From contig NZ_CAKAKE010000001.1 of NCBI RefSeq assembly GCF_916618915.1, positions 1,860,001-1,924,000 on the forward strand: a stretch of DNA of 64,000 nt. The letters are read 5' to 3'. Of the stretch, positions 32,944 to 40,950 are shown one piece after another; the first letter of the stretch is position 1, and each line of letters opens with the position of its first letter. The notes beneath the pieces were generated by a model. It was given only the letters and a program-made list of their open reading frames with translations. It had not been told where the DNA came from and ran no database searches. Source of the stretch: Stenotrophomonas sp. Marseille-Q4652. GTDB lineage: Bacteria; Pseudomonadota; Gammaproteobacteria; Xanthomonadales; Xanthomonadaceae. A program made the position numbers and the translations under genes.

Positions 32944-34760
32944 CCGTAGCGTTCCACCCAGGGCCGTAGCAGTCCCAGCACCGGCGGGGTGAAGTGGTCG
33001 CGGTATCGGCGCCAGCGCTCCACCGCGCCGGCATGCAGGGGCTCGGTCACCTGGGCATAGCTGGGGGTGTTGATCCGCCGCCCGCGTGTCGCTGCCTGGC
33101 GGGCAAAATGGGCCTGGCCCGGCTCCCATTCCAGGCCGAGGCCGGCCATTACCAGCTCGACCTGCGCGCGCAGGTCCTGACCATGTCTTCGTAGCGCAAC
33201 ACATGGACCGGCGTCACCACCCGCTGCCGCTGCGTCTCCCAGTACGTCATCACCCGGTCGTAGGTCCAGGCCGTCGAATCGAGGTTTTCAAATGCCAGCA
33301 CCCCGCCGTTCAGTCCGAACGCCTGCATGTGGCAGCTGAGCACGCAGTCGCAGGGATGGCGCAGCAGCAACAACCAGTGCGCGCGCGGGAACAGCCGGGC
33401 CACGTAAGGCACCCGGGTGAGGGTCAGCGGATACTTGTCCACCAGTTGCAGGCCGGTTTCAGGCACGTGCCTGCGGACTGCATGCCAGTAGCGCGCCCGC
33501 GCCTGGTGCAGAGCGCTGTCATCCAGCCGGTCGAGGGCGGCAAGCAGCTCGGCATCCTGCCAGCCGGGCGACTGCCGCAGGCTGGCGATCACTTCCTCCA
33601 GCGCCGGTCGCTCGTCCAGCACCTGGAGGCGGGAATGGGCGGCGAGGACGGTTTCAGCAGGGTGGTCCCCGACCGCAGGACCCCCACCAGGAACCATGGA
33701 TCGGCCGGCAGCCCATCGGACCGCGGGGCCTGCCAGGTGGCCGGCGCAGGTCCACCAAGGACCTGGTCCAGCCAGGCCAGTGAAGCCTGCGAGGCGGGAT
33801 CGGGGTGACGGCGGGCCAGGGCCACGCCCGCCAGCTGATGGGCATGGGCCAGCGCCGCCATCACCGCATCGACGTCGCCGGCAGCATCCAGTGCCTTGGC
33901 CTGCTCGAAACGCAGTTGCGCGCCCATTTCGCAGGAATCGCCCCGCCCCGCCCCCTCGGCCAGCACCTGCGCTGCCTCCGCATGGCGGCCTTGGCGACGC
34001 ATCACCCGGCCCAGTGCCAACGCCTTCATCGCGTCCAGCGGCGCGGTGGCCACCGGCGCTTCCTCGAGCAGGCGCGCAGCCCGCTCCACCTGGTTGCGGC
34101 GCTCCAGCAGCAGCGCCAGCTGCAAGCGCGGCTCCACTGCCTGCGGGGCTTCATCCAGCACCTGCCGGTAAAGCGCCAGCGCGCGCTCGTCCTCACCGGC
34201 CTGGGCGAACAACCAGGCCAGTGCCCGTCGCTGCCCCGGGGCCAGTGAGGCCGGACGGAGATGCCCGATGCAGGGAGCGATCTCGCCAAAGCGCTCCAGT
34301 CCGGCCAGGCACTGGGCCCAGGCAAGACTCGTGTCTGCCGCCTGCGGTTCCTGCCGCCATGCCTGTGACAACAGGGCCTGCGCCTGCAGCAGACGTCCGC
34401 ACCCCAGGTGCGCCAGGCCCAGCCCCAGCAGCAGCGGAACCCCGCTGGCACCCAGCTCCCCGGCGCGCAGGAAGGCGGCATGGGCCTGTTCGGCGTCGCC
34501 ACAGTCAAGGCTGGCATTGCCCAGGTTGAGCCAGTGCGCGGGCTCACCGGGCTGGAGCCTGGTCAGCTGCACGAAGGCTTGCCGCGCCTCGTCCGGACGG
34601 TCCTGGGCCAGCAGGCTGATCGCCAGCAGCTGCCAAGCGTCCGGGCGTGCTCCATTCCTGCGGCCAGTGCATCGCGAACGAGCCGCTCGGCCTGCGCCGG
34701 CTGGCCGCTTTGCAGCATCTGTGCGGCGGATTGGAGACCTGCGGACACGAAGGCTTTCAT
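32928..34760 (-). pseudogene. TPR-sulfotransferase, three frameshifts
   Basis: Assembled across three frames this gene would encode about 611 aa: an N-terminal TPR array (frame opening MKAFVSAGLQSAAQML at 34760) and a C-terminal sulfotransferase domain ending ERYGYRLD. Visible sulfotransferase motifs are the PAPS 5'-phosphosulfate loop WFLVGVLRSGTTLL and the LLLLRHPCDCVLSCHMQAF segment. Each break fits loss of a single base: near 34650 (between AAGMEHA and RPDAWQLLA), near 33656 (expected CTGCTGGAAACC reads CTGCTGAAACC), and near 33181 (expected GTCCAGGACCTG reads GTCAGGACCTG). Its 3' end overlaps the convergent oxygenase gene by 16 bases. Either a decayed gene or clustered sequencing errors; neighbouring genes are intact. 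Confidence 0.85.
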
Positions 34761-35110
34761 GACGGTAACCGTGGAAGGATAGCAACGGCAGGAATGCGCG
34801 AATCCGCAAGGAATGGCAACAGCGTTGCGCAGGCCGGCACACCAGGGACGAGGCAAGGGAGCGAGGATTGAGGTGTCCGGATGCACGGCCTCCTCTCCAG
34901 CCGTAACGCCCCTCGCGCCCCGCGAGGCGCAAGGACAGTGCCCGGCCCACCGCCGGGCTTTTTTCACGCCGCCTGCACACCTCCACTCCACAAGATGCCG
35001 GCGGCAGTCAAGGCAGTGTGAGCAGCCTGGCACGCGGAGCGGCCGCACAGGGGCGCCCCCTCCACGATTCCTCCCATCACCAGCGGGCGCTGCCCGTCCG
35101 TGGAGTTGTC
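34761..35110. other. Intergenic region with tandem hairpins; possible small RNA or AraC leader
   Basis: About 350 bases without a recognised gene. On the plus strand it has a 7-bp hairpin CCTCGCG/CGCGAGG (34911-34927) and then a strong terminator (34940-34964), with no upstream plus-strand CDS to terminate. This could be a small RNA gene or a transcription attenuator for the AraC regulator. No convincing promoter boxes were identified. Confidence 0.4.
34940..34964 (+). terminator. Orphan Rho-independent terminator upstream of the AraC gene
   Basis: A perfect 7-bp stem GCCCGGC/GCCGGGC with a five-base loop is followed by six T residues on the plus strand. It lies 147 bases before the AraC start and about 180 bases past the sulfotransferase start, which reads the other way. 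The transcript it stops is not obvious. Confidence 0.85.
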
Positions 35111-36004
35111 GTGCAGATCAAGATCCATTCCCTCCACGCCACCCGCTCGCTGGACATGACACAGCTGCCGGGCGATTGCCTGCATGCGGTACGCGGCCGC
35201 GGTCGCGGCGGTCGCATCCTGGTCCCACAGGGCTGGCTGAGCATGGTGCTGGCACTCCACGGCAGGCTGGACCTGCAATCCCAGCACGCCGAGTGGCAGC
35301 TGCGGCCGCGTCGACTGCAGATCTGGCTCGACGGCCCCCTGCACGCCAGCAATCGCGCCGGTTGCTGGTGGATCATGCTCACCGCACCGGCCGGGCTGTG
35401 GTCACACGGGCATGGCAGCAAACCGGAAGCCACCATCTTCCCGTGGGAGACCCCCTGTCCCCGTGATATCGCCCGCCCGCTGGTCCATCTGGCCCGACCA
35501 CGGTGGACCGAGGAAGACGAAGGCGCCGGGCTGGGTGAGGTGCTCGGCACCCTGCTCCGGGCCGTCGCGGATCACGAGGCCGAACTGCAGGCCTGCCTGG
35601 CCCGCTGCAGCGGTCGCACCCTGCTGCGCCGGCAGCAGACGCTGCTGCGCCTGCTTCGCGTCCAGCACCTGATCCGCTCCACCCTGGACGGCCGCATGGA
35701 CCTGGCCCGGCTGGCGGCCAGCGCCAATTACTCACCGTGCCACCTGCTCCGCGTCTACCGGGAAGTCTTTGGCGAGACCCCGAGCGAGTACGCCGCCCGC
35801 CTGCGCTACGAGCGTGCCTGGCAGCTGGTGCGCGAGAGCAGCCTGTCCGTCTGCGAGATTTCCCAGACCCTGGGCTTCGAAAGCGAAAGCGCCTTCTGCC
35901 GGGCGTTCAAGCACATCTTCGGCTGCACCACCAGCGAAGCGCGCCGGGGCTGCCCACCGCGCGCGGAAGGCAGCCAGGTCGCCGAGGCACTGTGCCTGGC
36001 CTGA
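35111..36004 (+). CDS. AraC-family transcriptional regulator
   Basis: The 297-aa product has an N-terminal cupin-like sensing region without recognisable ligand motif and a C-terminal AraC DNA-binding domain (about residues 190-285). The domain has two helix-turn-helices: MDLARLAASANYSPCHLLRVYREVFGETP, and VCEISQTLGFESESAFCRAFKHIFGCTTSEAR. I chose GTG 35111, which has GGAG seven bases upstream, over an in-frame GTG 31 codons earlier. It might control the adjacent receptor/oxygenase/sulfotransferase locus, but no direct sign of that is visible. It is convergent with pntB. Confidence 0.85.
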   Translation: MQIKIHSLHATRSLDMTQLPGDCLHAVRGRGRGGRILVPQGWLSMVLALHGRLDLQSQHAEWQLRPRRLQIWLDGPLHASNRAGCWWIMLTAPAGLWSHGHGSKPEATIFPWETPCPRDIARPLVHLARPRWTEEDEGAGLGEVLGTLLRAVADHEAELQACLARCSGRTLLRRQQTLLRLLRVQHLIRSTLDGRMDLARLAASANYSPCHLLRVYREVFGETPSEYAARLRYERAWQLVRESSLSVCEISQTLGFESESAFCRAFKHIFGCTTSEARRGCPPRAEGSQVAEALCLA

Positions 36005-36022
36005 GCGTGCGGCACTTGCGGC

Positions 36023-37462
36023 TCAGTGCCCGCCGTCGAGCGCCTTCAGCTCGCTCACCAGCTCGCTGGCCACACCAGCGCCATCGCCGTAGAGCATGCG
36101 GGTGTTGTCGGCGTAGAACAGCGCGTTCTCGATGCCCGCAAAACCGGTGCCCTTGCCACGCTTGATGACGATCGTGTTGCGCGACTGCACCACGTCCAGG
36201 ATCGGCATGCCGTAGATGGGGCTGGATGGATCGGTTTTGGCCACCGGATTGACCACGTCATTGGCGCCGATCACCAGCGAGACGTCGGTGACGGCGAACT
36301 CCGGGTTGATGTCGTCCATGTCCGCGATCAGGTCATACGGCACACCGGCCTCGGCCAGGAGCACGTTCATGTGGCCGGGCATGCGGCCGGCAACCGGGTG
36401 GATGGCGAACTTCACCTTGACCCCGCGGTCGATCAGTCGCTGCGCCAGCTCCCAGATTTTGTGCTGGGCCTGGGCCACGGCCATGCCGTAACCGGGCACG
36501 ATCACCACGCGCTCCGCGAACGCCAGCATCGCGGCCACGTCCGGGGCCTCGATCGGCTTCTGCGCACCTTCGATCTGCGCACCTTCGCCACTGCCGCCGC
36601 CGAAGTTGGAGAACAGCACGCCGCTGATCGGGCGGTTCATCGCCTTGGCCATCAACCGGGTCAGCAGGATGCCGGCCGCGCCGACCATCATGCCGGCGAT
36701 GATCAGCGCCTGGTTGCCGAGCACGTAGCCTTCAAACGACACCGCCAGCCCGGTCAGCGCGTTGTACAGCGAGATCACCACCGGCATGTCGGCGCCGCCG
36801 ATGGGCAGGGTCATCAGCACGCCCAGCGCCAGCGCCGCGACGAAGAAACCGATGATCACCGCCGGCTGCAGGCTGATGGCCGCCCACACGCCCAGCACCA
36901 CCATGGCCACCGCGACCAGCAGATTGAAGGCCTGTTGGCCGGGGAAGATCACGCGGCGGTCGAGCCGGCCGTCGAGCTTGGCCCAGGCGATGACCGAACC
37001 GGACAGCGACACCGCGCCGATCGCCGCACCGATGACCGCCAGCGCCAGCACCGTGGCCGAAGGCTGGCGTGCAGCGAGGTCGGCGATGGCCTGCGCGCTC
37101 CAGTGGCTGGTGTCGCGCAGGGCCAGGTCGGAAAAACGCAGCAGCTCCACCGCGCCGATGGCCGCGGCCGAACCACCGCCCATGCCGTTGTACAGCGCCA
37201 CCATCTGCGGCATGTCGGTGATGGCCACCTTCCTTGCCGACACCCACGCCATGCCAGTGCCCAGCAGCAGCGCCACCAGGATCAGCGCCAGGTTGTGCAG
37301 GCCCGGCAGGAAGAACGTGGCGACGGTGGCCAGCACCATGCCCAAGCCCGCCCACTGGATACCGCTGCGGGCGGTCGCCGGCGATGCCATGCGCTGCAGG
37401 CCCAGCAGGAACAGCGTCGCGGCCACCAGGTAACTCGCGTTCACCAGCATCGTCAGGCTCAT
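36023..37462 (-). CDS. pntB: NAD(P) transhydrogenase subunit beta
   Basis: PntB is the NADP(H)-binding and main membrane subunit of the proton-translocating transhydrogenase, which reduces NADP+ with NADH using proton motive force. The 479-aa product has about nine membrane helices followed by domain III from about residue 300, with VVIVPGYGMAVAQAQHK, the GRMPGHMNVLLAEA segment, and VIGANDVVNPVAKTDPSSPIYGMP. The ATG at 37462 overlaps the stop of the preceding membrane gene (ATGA). Confidence 0.97.
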   Translation of the reverse strand: MSLTMLVNASYLVAATLFLLGLQRMASPATARSGIQWAGLGMVLATVATFFLPGLHNLALILVALLLGTGMAWVSARKVAITDMPQMVALYNGMGGGSAAAIGAVELLRFSDLALRDTSHWSAQAIADLAARQPSATVLALAVIGAAIGAVSLSGSVIAWAKLDGRLDRRVIFPGQQAFNLLVAVAMVVLGVWAAISLQPAVIIGFFVAALALGVLMTLPIGGADMPVVISLYNALTGLAVSFEGYVLGNQALIIAGMMVGAAGILLTRLMAKAMNRPISGVLFSNFGGGSGEGAQIEGAQKPIEAPDVAAMLAFAERVVIVPGYGMAVAQAQHKIWELAQRLIDRGVKVKFAIHPVAGRMPGHMNVLLAEAGVPYDLIADMDDINPEFAVTDVSLVIGANDVVNPVAKTDPSSPIYGMPILDVVQSRNTIVIKRGKGTGFAGIENALFYADNTRMLYGDGAGVASELVSELKALDGGH

Positions 37463-37956
37463 GCACTCTCCTCCATGTCGGTCGCCGCGCCGGCGATGGC
37501 GCGCTTGTCCAGGCGATGGCGCTCGCGCATCACGATCGCCGTCTTCAACAACCCGAGCATGCCCAGGCCGTAGGCCACGAACCCCCACGACAGCTGGGAT
37601 AAAGCAGTGGAGCTGGCCAGCGCCGTGCCCAGCAGGCCGAGCACGATAGGCAGCAGGGCCGACAGCGCCAGCACCCACAGCATCAGGTAGGCCTTGCGGG
37701 GATCTTCCCAGACCCGGCGCGACATCTCGTTCTGGGTCTTGTCCGGGTCCTGCAGCGAGGACAGTCCCACGCCCACGCCGAGGTACAGCAGCGCGCTGTT
37801 GTAGGCCTCGAGCATGCCGTCCATGCCGTTGAACAACGGCCGCGCGGCACTGGCAAGGCCGGCCAGCATTGCCGGGTACTGCAGGTAGCTGAGCGCCTGG
37901 AACACCTGCCGCGGCTCGAGCTGGCGGACGCCGGAGACCCTCGCGCGCAGGCTCAT
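37459..37956 (-). CDS. Unrecognised membrane protein inside the pnt operon
   Basis: This 165-aa protein lies between pntAB and pntB with ATGA overlaps on both sides, so it is certainly translated with them. It has three or four hydrophobic segments (about residues 26-40, 54-66, 92-116 and 122-140) and a charged loop with DPDKTQNEMSRRVWEDPRKAY. I do not recognise its family and it is not a normal subunit of the E. coli transhydrogenase. It may be an assembly factor or accessory subunit of this enzyme. Confidence 0.8.
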   Translation of the reverse strand: MSLRARVSGVRQLEPRQVFQALSYLQYPAMLAGLASAARPLFNGMDGMLEAYNSALLYLGVGVGLSSLQDPDKTQNEMSRRVWEDPRKAYLMLWVLALSALLPIVLGLLGTALASSTALSQLSWGFVAYGLGMLGLLKTAIVMRERHRLDKRAIAGAATDMEESA

Positions 37957-38255
37957 TGATCCTTACCGCCCGGCTTCTTGGAGGTCCTGAACATCTCCAG
38001 CATGCGCTCGGTGACCACGTAGCCGCCTGCCGCATTGCCCGCGCCCAGCACGACGGCGATGAAGCCAATCGCCTTCTCCAGCGTGGTATCGGCGTGGCCG
38101 AGCACGACCATCGCGCCAATCAGCACGATGCCGTGGATGAAGTTGGATCCGGACATCAGCGGCGTGTGCAGGATCACCGGCACCCGCGAAATGATCACAT
38201 GGCCGGCGATGGCCGCCAGCATGAAGATGTACAACGCCACGAAACCGTCGCCCAT
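37953..38255 (-). CDS. pntAB: NAD(P) transhydrogenase subunit alpha-2
   Basis: The 100-aa product is the small membrane part of the split alpha subunit. It has helices carrying FVALYIFMLAAIAGHVIISRVPVILHTPLMSG and NFIHGIVLIGAMVVLG, then a third helix with GAGNAAGGYVVTERML. I chose ATG 38255, which has GGAG eight bases upstream; a longer in-frame start 14 codons earlier lacks support. The NAD-binding subunit gene pntAA is 1.5 kb upstream on the same strand, separated by a divergent sigma-factor operon. Confidence 0.93.
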   Translation of the reverse strand: MGDGFVALYIFMLAAIAGHVIISRVPVILHTPLMSGSNFIHGIVLIGAMVVLGHADTTLEKAIGFIAVVLGAGNAAGGYVVTERMLEMFRTSKKPGGKDQ

Positions 38256-38378
38256 TGCGTGCTCTCCGTCGGGGATCCCCGCCCGCATCATAACCACGGC
38301 TGAACCTGTGCAGCCCGCCGGTCAACGCTCTTGGCCCCGGGGCGTTTGATACGGCATCCCTACCGAGACCGCTAAGCT

Positions 38379-38936
38379 GTGCTGGTGAGCCCATCCCCTG
38401 CCCCGACCGACGCCGCTGCGCCCGACCTCCCGGCGTCGCTGGAGGCCTTCCTGGCCGGCATCGGGACACGTGCGTTCCGCTTCGCCGAAGCCGGACTGCG
38501 ACAGCGCGAGGATGCGCTGGACGCGGTGCAGGACACGATGGAGCGCATGCTCGGCTATGCCGACCGCCCGGCAGGAGAATGGACGCCGCTGTTCTGGAGC
38601 ATCCTGCGCCGTCGCATCATCGACGTGCAGCGCCGCAGCAACTTCCGCCTGCGGTTCTGGGCCCCGGCCACCACCGGCGACCAGGACGACATCGACTGGG
38701 CCGACCAGGGGCCGGGTCCGGCCGAACAGCAGGAACAGCAGCAGCAGTACGCCCGCCTGGTACAGGCCCTGCGCACCCTGCCGGCACGGCAGCGCGAAGC
38801 CTTCACCCTGCGCGTGCTGCAGGAGCTGGACGTGGCCATCACCGCCACGGTGATGGGCTGTTCGGAAGGCTCGGTAAAGACCCACCTGTCGCGTGCGCGC
38901 GACGCCCTGCAGCAACAACTGGAGAGTTCCCCGTGA
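38379..38936 (+). CDS. ECF-type RNA polymerase sigma factor
   Basis: The 185-aa product has a sigma region 2 (DALDAVQDTMERML, then FWSILRRRIIDVQRR) and a region 4 helix-turn-helix (LRTLPARQREAFTLRVLQELDVAITATVMGCSEGSVKTHLSRARDAL). It fits the small extracytoplasmic-function sigma group that reads without an obvious zinc anti-sigma partner. GTG 38379 is used; GTG 38385 is equally possible. The stop overlaps the next gene (GTGA). It is the first gene of a three-gene operon inserted between pntAA and pntAB. Confidence 0.85.
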   Translation: MLVSPSPAPTDAAAPDLPASLEAFLAGIGTRAFRFAEAGLRQREDALDAVQDTMERMLGYADRPAGEWTPLFWSILRRRIIDVQRRSNFRLRFWAPATTGDQDDIDWADQGPGPAEQQEQQQQYARLVQALRTLPARQREAFTLRVLQELDVAITATVMGCSEGSVKTHLSRARDALQQQLESSP

Positions 38937-39280
38937 ACCGCCACCAAGATCCCGGGATGTTCGACCAGGCAATGCGCGGCCTGCATGCCGATGCGCTGGC
39001 CTCGGTGTCCCCCGCCACCCTGGCCCGCCTGCGCAGCGCGCGGCACCAGGCCACCGCCCCTGCCGCCCGTCGCGGCCGCGCATGGATGGTGGCCACCGCC
39101 TGTTCGGGGGTGCTGGCCGTCGCCCTCGGCGTGGACTACCTCAAGCAGCCGCACTATCCGGCCGTGCCGGACGAAGCCGCCCTGCTGGCCACGGCGCTGG
39201 GCGAGGATGCCGGCCTGCTCGACGAGAACCCCGACCTCTACCTGTGGCTGGCCTCGGACAGCTACCTGGCGATGGAATGA
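38933..39280 (+). CDS. Single-pass membrane protein, probable sigma partner
   Basis: The 115-aa protein has an N-terminal soluble part (VNRHQDPGMFDQAMRGLH), a basic patch ARRGRAW, one membrane helix (about residues 50-68) and an acidic C-terminal part ending LWLASDSYLAME. It starts at a GTG that overlaps the sigma stop. Position and topology are those of the DUF3619-like gene found between sigma and DUF3106 genes in other proteobacteria, and of single-helix anti-sigma factors. Direct homology was not established. Confidence 0.7.
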   Translation: MNRHQDPGMFDQAMRGLHADALASVSPATLARLRSARHQATAPAARRGRAWMVATACSGVLAVALGVDYLKQPHYPAVPDEAALLATALGEDAGLLDENPDLYLWLASDSYLAME

Positions 39281-39699
39281 CGATGATGAAAGCGCACTGG
39301 ATCCTGGTTCTCCTGCTGGCCGCAGGCCTCCCGCTGGCCGCGCACGCCGAGCCGCTGCCCGCCTGGGAGCAGCTCACCGAACAGCAACGCCAGCACCTGC
39401 TCGCGCCGGTGCGAGAGCGCTGGAATGCGGCTTCCCCGGAACAGCGCCAGCGCATGTACGACCGCGCCCGACGCTGGGAAGCGCTGAGCCCGGACCAGCG
39501 CAGGCAGGCGCGCGAAGGCATGAACCGTTTCGAGCGGATGTCGCCGCAGCAGCGCGAACAGGCACGCGTGCTGTTCCAGCAGATGCGCGCGATGACGCCG
39601 GCGCAGCGCGACGAGTTGCGCGCCCGGTGGAAGCAGATGTCCGCGCAGCAACGACGCGAGTGGGTCGAGCAGCACCGGACCGCCGCACCCGGGCGCTGA
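39277..39699 (+). CDS. DUF3106 periplasmic protein with QR repeats
   Basis: The 140-aa product has a signal peptide (cut near AHAEP) followed by five or six repeats of about 18 residues of the form hydrophobic-S/T-x-x-Q-R, ending in an aromatic or W residue (for example LSPDQRRQAREGMNRFER, MSPQQREQARVLFQQMRA). The pattern matches DUF3106 and is reminiscent of the LTxxQ repeats of the periplasmic chaperones Spy and CpxP. It overlaps the previous gene (ATGA). It may be an envelope-stress effector controlled by the linked sigma factor. Confidence 0.8.
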   Translation: MTMMKAHWILVLLLAAGLPLAAHAEPLPAWEQLTEQQRQHLLAPVRERWNAASPEQRQRMYDRARRWEALSPDQRRQAREGMNRFERMSPQQREQARVLFQQMRAMTPAQRDELRARWKQMSAQQRREWVEQHRTAAPGR

Positions 39700-39734
39700 T
39701 GCCCTGGGCACCCCGTCCGGCCACATCTTCCGGA

Positions 39735-40823
39735 TCAGCCGGCTTCGGCGCTCCAGCGCGTGCGCGCCAGCAGCTCGTCGTCCCAGTCGTAGGCGATGGT
39801 CCCGTCCCTGAGGAACAGCGCGACGAAGTTGTAGACGTTGCGTGCGTACATCTCGCTGGCGTGCACCGCGCCCTGGCTGGCCAGGTTGAGCGGGCCGGCG
39901 ACAGTCACGCCGTCATGCTCGAAGATCTCGCCGGGACGGGTCAGTTCGCAGTTGCCACCGGTTTCGGCGGCGAGGTCGACGATCACGGCGCCGGGCTTCA
40001 TTCCTTCCACCATTGCCGCACTGATGACGCGTGGGGCGGCGCGCCCGGGAACGGCCGCGGTGCTGATGACCACGTCCACCCCGCGCAGGTGCTCGCCCAG
40101 CCGGCGCTGCTGCTCGGCCAGTTCCGCGGCGGTGAGCTGGCGCGCGTAACCGCCTTCGCCAGCCGCACTCATGCCCAGGTCAAGGAAGCGTCCGCCCAGG
40201 GATTCGATCTGCTCGCGGGTTTCCGGCCGCACGTCGAAGCCTTCCACTTGCGCGCCCAGGCGCCGCGCCGTGGCGATTGCCTGCAGGCCCGCAACGCCGG
40301 CGCCGATCACCAGCACCTTGCTCGGACGGATGGTGCCGGCGGCCGTGGTCAGCATCGGGAAGAAACGCGGCGCCAGTTGCGCGGCGATCAGCGTGGCCTT
40401 GTAGCCGGCCATGCCGGCCTGCGAACTGAGCACGTCCATCGCCTGCGCGCGCGTGGTGCGTGGCAGCCGTTCCAGCGGGAAGGCAGCCAGCTGGCCATCG
40501 TGGAAGGCACTGGCACGCGCCGGCTCGGCCGCCGGAAACAGCATGCCGACCACCGCCGCTCCCGGCTTCAACGCCTGCAGCCTGGCCGGTGGGGGGCACT
40601 GCACGCACAGCACGATGTCCGCGCGGGCGGCCAGGTCATCGGCGGCCGGATGGGCACCGGCTTTGAGGTAGGCCTGGTCGCTGAAACCTGCCGCGGCGCC
40701 AGCGCCCGGTTCGAACCAGACGTTGGCACCCAGTGCCGCCAGCTTCCTTGCGGTCTCGGGGGTAGCGGCCACGCGCCGCTCGCCTGCCGCACTTTCCTTG
40801 ATCACCAGCACTTCCACGGCCAT
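39735..40823 (-). CDS. pntAA: NAD(P) transhydrogenase subunit alpha-1
   Basis: This is the NAD(H)-binding domain I subunit of the proton-translocating transhydrogenase. The 362-aa product has the alanine-dehydrogenase-like N-terminal half (KESAAGERRVAATPETARKLAALGA), the Rossmann motif KVLVIGAGVAGLQAIATARRLGA with EGFDVRPETREQIESLGG, and GAVIVDLAAETGGNCE. It should work with PntAB and PntB, encoded 1.5 kb downstream beyond a divergent sigma operon. Confidence 0.96.
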   Translation of the reverse strand: MAVEVLVIKESAAGERRVAATPETARKLAALGANVWFEPGAGAAAGFSDQAYLKAGAHPAADDLAARADIVLCVQCPPPARLQALKPGAAVVGMLFPAAEPARASAFHDGQLAAFPLERLPRTTRAQAMDVLSSQAGMAGYKATLIAAQLAPRFFPMLTTAAGTIRPSKVLVIGAGVAGLQAIATARRLGAQVEGFDVRPETREQIESLGGRFLDLGMSAAGEGGYARQLTAAELAEQQRRLGEHLRGVDVVISTAAVPGRAAPRVISAAMVEGMKPGAVIVDLAAETGGNCELTRPGEIFEHDGVTVAGPLNLASQGAVHASEMYARNVYNFVALFLRDGTIAYDWDDELLARTRWSAEAG

Positions 40824-40871
40824 GTACGTCCCCGCGCATCAGTGGATGCCCGGATCGTAACAGCCGCCCAC

Positions 40872-40901
40872 GCCACACGCAGGTCGCCTGACGCGTGTGG
40901 C
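40872..40901 (-). promoter_or_regulatory. Hairpin between the DUF1631 gene and pntAA
   Basis: GCCACACGC and GCGTGTGGC form a perfect 9-bp stem with a 12-base loop in the 127-base gap between two minus-strand genes. There is no T-run, so it is more likely an mRNA stabiliser or an operator than a terminator. Confidence 0.45.
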
Positions 40902-40950
40902 TATCCGGGGATATCGAAGGAGGGGACAAGGCGCACGGGGCGCCCCGGGG

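Noticed and set aside
29352..35116. Similar start regions of the second TonB receptor and the AraC gene (CGTGGAGT then a GTG start and AGATC)
   Set aside because: The match is short and broken by different spacings; a shared GGAG site and GTG start can explain it by chance.
36023..38119. A 698-codon frame fusing pntB with upstream sequence
   Set aside because: The upstream part is the shadow of the 165-aa membrane gene and pntAB in another frame. PntB homology begins at 37462.
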